Shown piece by piece: positions 54,399-61,323 of a stretch of 64,000 bases of DNA; position 1 is the stretch's first letter; every line of letters begins with the position of its first letter. The notes under the pieces are model-generated. The model saw only the letters and a list, made by a program, of their open reading frames with translations. It had not been told where the DNA came from and made no database searches. The DNA lies in NCBI RefSeq assembly GCF_022458895.1, contig NZ_JAINFL010000012.1:62001-126000 (forward strand), written 5' to 3'. Source of the stretch: Roseihalotalea indica. GTDB taxonomy: Bacteria > Bacteroidota > Bacteroidia > Cytophagales > Cyclobacteriaceae. A program made the position numbers and the translations under genes.

Positions 54399-55025
54399 CT
54401 ATGCTTTCACCACTAATCCAAGAGCTTCCAATTGCTGAGGCTGATCAGCAAAAACAACACGGGCAATGCCGATAAACTTTTTCATCCAGGCATGAAGCGC
54501 TTCATAAGCTGCTTTTCGATCTTGGGTAAGTTGCTGGGCCTGACTTTTGGCTTTTTGCTGTAAGGCTAACAGATCCAGCACTTTAACCGTAAGCTTTTTA
54601 GCTTCGTCCAGCTCCTTCTTGGGCACGTGGTACTTTTCCATAATTTCTATGGGCACATGCGTATAAAATTTCTGGGCCTGAGCCAGCCAGTCAGCCGTAG
54701 CTCCCTTACGGCGACCGGTTATTTTCAGATCATCAGCATAATCTTCTCGGGTGAAGGCCAAACGAGCCATGTTGAGGTGGCTTTGAAACATACTCAACAA
54801 AGTATCTTTAGCCTGCTGTAGTGCTCGGTTAGTACTGCGCACTACTCCGTAAGCTGCATCTCGAGCTTCCGTCACCGTTTCTACTTGGGCATGAATCACC
54901 AGACCGCTCTTGATCGCCTTATCATCATAACCATACGTTTGCAAAATGGTCAGTAAGGCCGGTGTCGTTAATGAATTATTAAGAGCCAGCCGAGATTGAT
55001 TGAGGAATTGTTGTTGTTTGGGCAT
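54399..55025 (-). CDS. Uncharacterised helical protein (paralogue of the gene at 26418)
   Basis: A 208-residue all-helical protein, without signal peptide. The start ATG at 55025 was chosen; the open frame extends to a TTG at 55067. Its C-terminus ALHAWMKKFIGIARVVFADQ and LEALGLVVKA aligns with the product of 26418, and both have a middle segment after (F)Y with similar spacing. Together they define a family of ~210 residues with two copies 28 kb apart. No domain known to me. Role not inferred. Confidence 0.7.
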   Translation of the reverse strand: MPKQQQFLNQSRLALNNSLTTPALLTILQTYGYDDKAIKSGLVIHAQVETVTEARDAAYGVVRSTNRALQQAKDTLLSMFQSHLNMARLAFTREDYADDLKITGRRKGATADWLAQAQKFYTHVPIEIMEKYHVPKKELDEAKKLTVKVLDLLALQQKAKSQAQQLTQDRKAAYEALHAWMKKFIGIARVVFADQPQQLEALGLVVKA

Positions 55026-55446
55026 ACCTACTGGGATTCGTGTATCAGCCCAAAAATACCCAGGCAATTGTTTTATGCTGAATGATAATCACTGATTAGC
55101 GCACCTGTGTAATAAAAAGCGTAGGGTAACCTGCTGTTAAATCTCAAAGAGGCGTATTTAAATAAGAGTATTAGGGTAATAGCAGCATGGATTTATTTGG
55201 TAACTGGTAGTTGAGGGTAAGTTTTCTTATTACTTCAACTCATAGAAGGTATTTAGAGGGCCTTAGTTCCACATTCCTATCTGTAGAGGCTATGTAGAGC
55301 GCCTTCGGTTAGTTACTTCTGCTCATAAAGGGTATACAGTAGAAAATCAGTAGCCAATTCCGTTTGTAAAGAAGATAATAGTTATATTATACTGGTCACT
55401 TCTATCAGATAGCCCTTTATATGTGAGAATAAAAAATCATCCTAAA
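55026..55446. other. Intergenic region, no gene seen
   Basis: About 420 AT-rich bp between divergent genes. There are frequent stops in all frames and no hairpin or repeat recognised. The sequence is more AT-rich than the flanking lipoprotein genes, as is the nuclease gene that follows. Confidence 0.4.
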
Positions 55447-56517
55447 ATGAGTCAATTAGAAAAGACAAAACCTAATATCTTCAATATTGCTACTAAAGAA
55501 CTGAGTCAAGATGCTTTCATTACTTGGCTATTACGTTGGGGCGACTCTTCCAATGAAAAATACGATAAGGCTTTAAGAGATTGTGGTGTTGCTTTCGTAA
55601 CCGAGTTGATTAAGACAAAGATTCCTGAATTTAATGAAATAGTTGCATCAGTATCTGCCAACCGACAGAGAGAAAATATTGATGTATGGGCCGTAGTGAA
55701 TCACAGGTATCTGATAATTATCGAAGATAAGACATTTACAAAGCAGCACTCAGGCCAGTTAAAAAGGTATAAAGAGGCTGCTGCAGAATGGGAATGGGAG
55801 AAGGATAAAAAATATGAATATGTGATTTGTATCTATCTAAAAACTGGAAACGAATCTCAACAAAGTTTAAAGAAGGTGATAAGGGATGGGTTTGCGATAT
55901 ACAGTCGGCAAAATTTTATTGAGCTTCTAAAAAGACATAATATTAAAAATGATATTTTTATCGATTTTAAGGAGAGACTATCCAAACTGGAAGATCGTAA
56001 TCATAAATGGAAGAGCAATCTGATAGAAGATTGGAAAGGAGATGAGTGGCAAGGGTTTTATCAGTATTTAGAAGAGAAGATGAAAATAGTACGTTGGGAT
56101 TTTGTGAATAACTCGAGTGGAGGTTTCTGGAATGCCGTGCTAAACTGGGATTATTGGGGTGTCTATCCTGTTTATTTACAAACGGAGCAGCGTAAGCTTT
56201 GCTTTAAAATATCCACAGTTGATTTTAAAGAAGATAGCACACCCAATGAGGTTAATCGCACGAAAGTCAGAAATATCGTTAGTAAAACTATATTGGAGGC
56301 TGCAAAAGATGATAATTTACCTATGATAAGAAAGCCCAAGCGCTTTGGAAACGGTAAATATATGACCCTGGCAGTGGTGGATAGCGAACATTGGCTGGGT
56401 AATAAAAATGAAAAGGTAAACCAGGATAAGGTAGTAAAGCAGCTTAAGGTATATAAAGACTTTCTACTGGAAACCATAAAGAATCGAGCAGGGCTCTTTG
56501 AAGGAGAAGGTCATTAA
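55447..56517 (+). CDS. PD-(D/E)XK nuclease superfamily protein
   Basis: A 356-residue protein of the PDDEXK_4 type. FNIATKELSQDAFITWLLRW is the characteristic N-terminal start. The active-site core is Asp79 in ENIDVWAVV and Glu93-Asp-Lys95 in IIIEDKTFTKQHSGQL, with a Gln-containing helix following (QLKRYKE). This is a good fit for a metal-dependent nuclease. The gene is AT-rich compared with the upstream lipoproteins. It is followed 73 nt later by a MntA-HepT pair, so this looks like a small defence or mobile-gene islet. An accessory role is inference. Confidence 0.85.
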   Translation: MSQLEKTKPNIFNIATKELSQDAFITWLLRWGDSSNEKYDKALRDCGVAFVTELIKTKIPEFNEIVASVSANRQRENIDVWAVVNHRYLIIIEDKTFTKQHSGQLKRYKEAAAEWEWEKDKKYEYVICIYLKTGNESQQSLKKVIRDGFAIYSRQNFIELLKRHNIKNDIFIDFKERLSKLEDRNHKWKSNLIEDWKGDEWQGFYQYLEEKMKIVRWDFVNNSSGGFWNAVLNWDYWGVYPVYLQTEQRKLCFKISTVDFKEDSTPNEVNRTKVRNIVSKTILEAAKDDNLPMIRKPKRFGNGKYMTLAVVDSEHWLGNKNEKVNQDKVVKQLKVYKDFLLETIKNRAGLFEGEGH

Positions 56518-56590
56518 TACTAGATTGCTCTCGTTAAATTATGAGTTGCCATTTGTACGGCATAATGAGAAATTCTGTACTTGAAGTTGA

Positions 56591-56887
56591 ATGAAAACTA
56601 AAGAAACCATATTGAACACGATCAAGCTCCATAGGAAGCAGATTGAGGGCTTTGGGGTGAAAAATGTAGGGCTGTATGGTTCTTATGTGCGCGATGAACA
56701 AAGCGTGAGCAGTGATATTGATTTGTTGATTGATTTTGACCCTGACTACGAGAAATTTGATAATTACATGGCTTTGTGTGATTATCTGGAAAACTTATTT
56801 CAGGGCGAGAGAGTAGAGATTGTTACCAGGTCAGGGTTAAGTCCTTATATAGGGCCGAAAATCCTTAAGGAAGTAGTGTATGCCTAA
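56591..56887 (+). CDS. mntA: MntA-type minimal nucleotidyltransferase antitoxin
   Basis: A 98-residue nucleotidyltransferase. The motif GSx10DxD is complete: Gly30-Ser31 then Asp42 and Asp44 in GSYVRDEQSVSSDIDLLID. In the HepT/MntA system the antitoxin adds AMP to a tyrosine of HepT to neutralise it. Its end overlaps the hepT start by 8 nt, giving fixed stoichiometry. A start at the ATG 56591 is good. An unrelated nucleotidyltransferase is unlikely given the partner. Confidence 0.92.
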   Translation: MKTKETILNTIKLHRKQIEGFGVKNVGLYGSYVRDEQSVSSDIDLLIDFDPDYEKFDNYMALCDYLENLFQGERVEIVTRSGLSPYIGPKILKEVVYA

Positions 56888-57230
56888 AGACCCCATCGAT
56901 TATCTAAAACATATACGCGATGAGTGTAGCTACATTCTCTCTGTTATTACAGTTGATACTCAGAAATCAGACTTTATTCAGGATGAAACTCTAAAACGTG
57001 CTGTTGTTCGTAGTTTGGAAATTATTGGTGAGGCCACCAAGAAAATTCCGATAGATGTTAAGCTTCAATGGAGTACCATAGAGTGGAAAAGCATGGCCGG
57101 TATGCGAGATCGCCTGATTCACGATTACATGGGAATTAACTATTCAATTGTATGGGATGTTGCTACGAACAAAATTCCAACCCTTTATCCTCAAATCAAA
57201 AAGATTATAGCATCTGAAGAAAGCCGGTGA
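56880..57230 (+). CDS. hepT: HepT-like HEPN-domain toxin (DUF86)
   Basis: A 116-residue HEPN RNase. The catalytic motif Rx4HxY is intact at Arg76, His81 and Tyr83 (RDRLIHDY), and the family block LKRAVVRSLEIIGEATKKIP is present. Tyr83 is the type of residue that MntA AMPylates. HepT cuts RNA when not neutralised. The gene overlaps mntA, which forms a type VII-like pair. It follows a PD-(D/E)XK nuclease gene, in an AT-rich patch. Confidence 0.93.
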   Translation: MPKDPIDYLKHIRDECSYILSVITVDTQKSDFIQDETLKRAVVRSLEIIGEATKKIPIDVKLQWSTIEWKSMAGMRDRLIHDYMGINYSIVWDVATNKIPTLYPQIKKIIASEESR

Positions 57231-57354
57231 GTTGCTGCCTCATCCTATAGAATTTTTACTTTCATCTCACCATTCGAACCTTCAGCCTGTTCATTACTCC
57301 CCCAAAGTCATAACTTTTGCACCATATCACTGTTTCATTGAAAAATCACAACCG

Positions 57355-58650
57355 ATGAATAATATGAAGCAGAATATTATAAAACTATCATTACTTAGTA
57401 TGGCCACGGTAGTGGTTATTAGTAGCTGCGAGTCTTCGCAACCGGAAGATGCTACGGAAGGCCAGCCTATAGGAACTGCCGACACAGTGCAAACCCCGGT
57501 AGGATTACAGGTAGTCTTACCCGCCCCGGATACTACCCACGAGGCGGAAAACCGCAGCGAAACGGTGGGTTGGTCGGATGATCAGATGCCTCAGGCACCC
57601 TCCGGATTTACCGTTACCAAGTTTGCCGAAGACCTTAAGCACCCCCGCACCATGTATGTGGCTGAGAATGGCGATATCTTCGTGGCTGAGTCTGATGATG
57701 AGAAGAAAAGTGCTAACCAGATCACTTTGCTTCGGGATACCGATCAGGATGGTCAGCCCGATGTGCAGGAGGTGTTTCTGAAAGATCTGAACCAACCCTA
57801 CGGCATGCTGATTCTAGACGGTTATTTTTACGTGGGCAATACCGATGGGCTGATGAGATTCCCCTACGAAGAAGGGCAAACCGAAATTACTGCCGAAGGT
57901 GAAAAAATTCTTGACCTGCCCGCCGGTGGGTACAATCACCACTGGACGCGCAACCTACTGGCCAGCCCCGATGGATCAAAAATTTATATTTCCGTAGGCT
58001 CCGCTAGTAACGTAGGGGAGTACGGCATGCAGGAGGAAGAACGCCGCGCCAACATTCTGGAGATCAACCCCGATGGTTCTGGTGAGCGCGTATATGCCAG
58101 CGGACTGCGAAACCCGGTAGGCACGGCCTGGGCCCCCGGTTCCACAACCCTCTGGACTGCCGTGAACGAGCGCGATAAAATTGGCGACGAGCTAGTACCC
58201 GATTACCTGACCAGCGTACAACCCAATGGCTTTTACGGCTGGCCTTACTCGTACTATGGTCAACACGAAGATCCTCGTCGGGCTGGAGAAAATCCGCAAT
58301 TGGTAGAGCAGGCTATTGTGCCGGATGTGCCTCTGGGGGCGCACACGGCCTCGTTAGGACTAGCCTTTTATGAAGGCGATGCTTTCCCGGCTAAGTACCA
58401 GAACGGTGCCTTTATCGGGCAGCATGGTTCGTGGAACCGCTCCAACTTTTCCGGCTATAAAGTAGTGTTTGTGCCTTTTGAAGGTGGTAAACCCACCAGT
58501 GAGCCAGAAGACTTCTTAACCGGATTTGTGGCTGATGCCGAAAAAAGCGAAGTATACGGTCGCCCCGTAGGCATTGCGATGCTTCCCGATGGATCAATGC
58601 TGGTAGCCGATGATGAGGGAAATACCATATGGCAGGTTAGCGTGCGGTAA
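57355..58650 (+). CDS. PQQ-type sugar/sorbosone dehydrogenase-like lipoprotein
   Basis: A 431-residue lipoprotein of the GSDH (six-bladed propeller) family. The signal ends in lipobox VISSC. Typical segments are GFTVTKFAEDLKHPRTMYVAE, GGYNHHWTRNLLASPDGSKI (with the catalytic-type His), ASGLRNPVGTAW, and GSWNRSNFSGYKVVF. No cytochrome domain. The ATG at 57355 (or 57364) was chosen; upstream the frame has no signal peptide. Same direction as the paralogue at 59846, from which it is separated by a small gene and a pseudogene. PQQ synthesis genes are not seen, so cofactor supply is unclear. Confidence 0.9.
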   Translation: MNNMKQNIIKLSLLSMATVVVISSCESSQPEDATEGQPIGTADTVQTPVGLQVVLPAPDTTHEAENRSETVGWSDDQMPQAPSGFTVTKFAEDLKHPRTMYVAENGDIFVAESDDEKKSANQITLLRDTDQDGQPDVQEVFLKDLNQPYGMLILDGYFYVGNTDGLMRFPYEEGQTEITAEGEKILDLPAGGYNHHWTRNLLASPDGSKIYISVGSASNVGEYGMQEEERRANILEINPDGSGERVYASGLRNPVGTAWAPGSTTLWTAVNERDKIGDELVPDYLTSVQPNGFYGWPYSYYGQHEDPRRAGENPQLVEQAIVPDVPLGAHTASLGLAFYEGDAFPAKYQNGAFIGQHGSWNRSNFSGYKVVFVPFEGGKPTSEPEDFLTGFVADAEKSEVYGRPVGIAMLPDGSMLVADDEGNTIWQVSVR

Positions 58651-58667
58651 GTCAAGTTGCTTTTATA

Positions 58668-59087
58668 TTGGGTATAAGTCAGCTAATATACTGGATCAAA
58701 GATCACCAAAAAAACCTATTGGGAGTAGGGCCTCTTCTGGGAGTCATAATTATGGGTATTATCTATTTGCGTGGGCCAGTCCTGTTAAATAGGTATCTGG
58801 CAGAGCGATTGGATGTAAAAACTGTAGGTATCATCTTGAATATTGAGCGTTCGATGATCATGCATGAAAATCATATGGGTGGTGAAGTTAAGATTGGCGG
58901 GTTCACTGTTGTCTATCAATATGATGTGGCAGGCAATATGTATCAGAAAGAAGAGTATCTGAGTCGTCACTCATTAGATCGAAATGCTTTCTTGTTTTTG
59001 GTGGGCGCTAATTCAGGTGACAGTATCACGGTTCGGTATGATTCTTCGCGACCCTCCAGAGCACGATGGTGGAAGCAAGCAGATTAG
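58668..59087 (+). CDS. Small DUF3592-like membrane protein
   Basis: A protein of up to 139 residues, with one N-terminal TM (LGVGPLLGVIIMGIIYLRGP) and a short beta domain (VVYQYDVAGNMYQKEEYLSR and ITVRYDSSRPSRARW) as in DUF3592 proteins. The start is a TTG at 58668; the next ATG, 58752, would remove most of the TM segment, so the TTG is preferred. It lies 17 nt after the preceding dehydrogenase. Function is unknown. Confidence 0.6.
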   Translation: MGISQLIYWIKDHQKNLLGVGPLLGVIIMGIIYLRGPVLLNRYLAERLDVKTVGIILNIERSMIMHENHMGGEVKIGGFTVVYQYDVAGNMYQKEEYLSRHSLDRNAFLFLVGANSGDSITVRYDSSRPSRARWWKQAD

Positions 59088-59104
59088 TTTTGTAGAGTTC
59101 ATGA

Positions 59105-59580
59105 GCCATTATTAATAGGAAAAAGGAAGGAGAGTCAGTACAGAGTGCTCTGTATGGCTATTTCTTAAAGCGCCAGGGTAAGGAAAACTACCAGGTATCC
59201 TTTCAGGACATTAGCGCCACCAATGCCAAACTGGCTAAGAATGGTATTACTTACGATGTGCTCAGTGAGTACACCATGAGCGAGATAGCCAATATAATGG
59301 GAGTGGATGCCATCATTTTCGGGCGACTTGAGTCAAACCAACCATGTCGGAGGGAGCGGCTGTAGCATTAGGGCTATTGGTAGTGGACCTACCAAATCCG
59401 GCAAGGTAGGCATCTTCATTAATGATGGAACCAGCGATGCGCTGCTTTGGAAATACGAGAAAGCTATATCTCGCAGTTTCGGCAGCGATACCAACACTAT
59501 CATTAATGCCCTGATGCGGAAGCTTCCCGGCAATTTCCTTACGCAGAATAATCCTCTATTAATCTGCATTGTTAAGCAAC
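59105..59580 (+). pseudogene. Decayed gene of a Bacteroidota secreted-protein family, two frameshifts, no N-terminus
   Basis: The first frame (59105-59350) reads SALYGYFLKRQGKENYQVSF, then ITYDVLSEYTMSEIANIMGV and DAIIFGRLESNQP. There the text continues in the next frame as MSEGAAVALGLLV, and then in a third as SGPTKSGKVGIFINDGTSDA with LLWKYEKAISRSFGSD. Each join costs one base. This order is familiar from a conserved Bacteroidota family of exported proteins (pattern: GVDAII - SDGAAVAxGLLVG - LLWKYD - LVxxLMxxAxKKFPY). The N-terminal half with its signal peptide is missing. A TGA at 59102 closes the frame upstream. Confidence 0.75.
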
Positions 59581-59845
59581 TTAATAGTTCTGGCAGTCAA
59601 TCTTTCATCATTCATTAGAGACATCAGATGATGTTCCTGGCCTTTTATGAAGGTTTACTAGTTATATCAGCAGAAAAGTGCTCAAATTTTGAGTATTCAA
59701 TCCTTCCTTTTTAGTCAAAATGGATCATAACTCTTTGATTTTACTAAAAGTTATAAGTCACACAACTCACTGACGTCTTACCAGATTTTTTAAAGAGAGA
59801 GCATTAATAACTCAAGCTATTTTTTAATTATCTAACACCTATCCT
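59581..59845 (+). other. Intergenic region after the pseudogene
   Basis: About 265 AT-rich bp with no gene or clear hairpin. It holds the promoter of the dehydrogenase gene at 59846; no exact TAnnTTTG box was seen. Confidence 0.35.
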
Positions 59846-61066
59846 ATGAAAAGATGGATTACGACTATTTCTGTATTAGCAGTCATTATTGGCGTCGCGC
59901 TAAGTTGCGATGAGGATGATGGTTTCTGGGAATCTATGATTCCGGAAACAGATGAAGAGACCACCACTACGCAGGTGGAAGGGTATGTCTATAAACCAGC
60001 ACTCGTTGACGCTACCAACGAAAATGTACAGCAGCTTCAAGTACCCGATGGATTTACAGTAACCAAGTTTGCCGAAAACCTGGGCATGCCTCGCATGCTG
60101 GTAGTTAGTGCTGCCGGAAACGTGTATGCCTCTGACCGCCAGGCTGGCTTGGTGATGATGATTCAGGATACGGATGATGACGGAGTGGCGGATCAGACCC
60201 AAACTGTTGCTACTATTAAGCAGGCACACGGATTAGCCATTCACGATAATCAGATGTACATCATTGCAGTGAATGAAGTGTATGTGGCTGATATGAATGC
60301 AGATGGTACGCTGGGGCAACCGCAAATGATTATCAGCGACTTGCCGGACGGCGGGCAACACCCTAACCGTACCTTGAATTTTGGCCCTGATGGTATGATG
60401 TACATCTCAGTAGGGAGTACCTGCAATGCCTGCGATGAGCCTAATGAAGAGAATGCTACCATGCTGGTAGCGAACCCGGATGGTAGCAACCGGCGCATTT
60501 TTGCCAAAGGATTACGCAATACTATTGGCTTTACCTGGCACCCCCAAACCCAGGAACTCTGGGGGCTAGATCATGGCATTGACTGGCTGGGAGATAATGA
60601 ACAGGTAGAAGAGGTGAATCATATTGTAGAGGGTGGAGATTACGGCTGGCCCTTCATTTATGGTGACGGCCGATATAATCCTGCTGATCGTCCCCCCGGA
60701 GATACTACTTACCAGGAATATCTACAGATGACCACTAACCCGGTGTTAGGCTATCAGGCTCATTCGGCCCCTATGTCCCTGCTCTTCTATACCGGTGACC
60801 AGTTTCCTGAGGAATATCAAAATGATGCTTTTGCTACTATGCGCGGCTCCTGGAACCGCAGTACTCCCTCGGGCTACAAAATCGTTCGTCTACACTTTGA
60901 AGACGGGCAGCCTACGCAGTTTGAGGACTTTCTAACGGGCTTTTTGGTCAATAATAATGGTGCCCACTTTGCGCGCCCCGTTGGTCTGACCATGTATAAT
61001 GATGGCTCTCTGCTAATGTCGGATGACACGAATGGCGTTATATACCGCATAGCGTATCAGCCATAA
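59846..61066 (+). CDS. PQQ-type sugar/sorbosone dehydrogenase-like lipoprotein (second copy)
   Basis: A 406-residue lipoprotein with lipobox-like ALSC (Cys21) and an acidic linker (DEDDGFWESMIPETDEETTT). The GSDH propeller has GFTVTKFAENLGMPRMLVVS, GGQHPNRTLNFGPDGMMYIS, FAKGLRNTIGFTW, and GSWNRSTPSGYKIVRL. It is a clear paralogue of 57355-58650 but has an extra cysteine pair (STCNACDEP) not present there. No cytochrome domain. Probably oxidises sugars or similar substrates at the outer membrane or periplasm. Substrate unknown. Confidence 0.9.
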   Translation: MKRWITTISVLAVIIGVALSCDEDDGFWESMIPETDEETTTTQVEGYVYKPALVDATNENVQQLQVPDGFTVTKFAENLGMPRMLVVSAAGNVYASDRQAGLVMMIQDTDDDGVADQTQTVATIKQAHGLAIHDNQMYIIAVNEVYVADMNADGTLGQPQMIISDLPDGGQHPNRTLNFGPDGMMYISVGSTCNACDEPNEENATMLVANPDGSNRRIFAKGLRNTIGFTWHPQTQELWGLDHGIDWLGDNEQVEEVNHIVEGGDYGWPFIYGDGRYNPADRPPGDTTYQEYLQMTTNPVLGYQAHSAPMSLLFYTGDQFPEEYQNDAFATMRGSWNRSTPSGYKIVRLHFEDGQPTQFEDFLTGFLVNNNGAHFARPVGLTMYNDGSLLMSDDTNGVIYRIAYQP

Positions 61067-61155
61067 AAATAGTAACTGCTTAAAAGATGATGAATGAGCA
61101 GTGGATTAGGAGTAGTAGATCATAATTCATTAGACAATATTCTGACTTCTTTAAT

Positions 61156-61221
61156 GACATATCAGAAAGCGGTTGGCAGGAGGCTGTACAGCTACCTGTC
61201 TCCTGCCAACCGTCTCCGATA
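61156..61221. repeat. Inverted heptad-period repeat element (copy H)
   Basis: A perfect 13-bp stem (61170-61182 with 61200-61212; CGGTTGGCAGGAG/CTCCTGCCAACCG) with a 17-nt loop. In register: GAAAGCG, GTTGGCA, GGAGGCT, then ACCTGTC, TCCTGCC, AACCGTC. The first 30 nt match those at 2484-2513. It lies between the convergent dehydrogenase and TonB receptor genes. Confidence 0.7.
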
Positions 61222-61323
61222 ACACGCCCCATCAGACCTGCCCGGTCGGATAAGACTTTCAAAAGAAAACGGTTTCTTACGTAATTATCGGCATAAACCC
61301 TATAGCCCTCTAATCAGCTGCTC

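Noticed and set aside
59307..59618. 103-codon open frame as a separate gene
   Set aside because: Its middle is one frame of the decayed family gene; the ATG lies in out-of-frame sequence, so it is part of the pseudogene.
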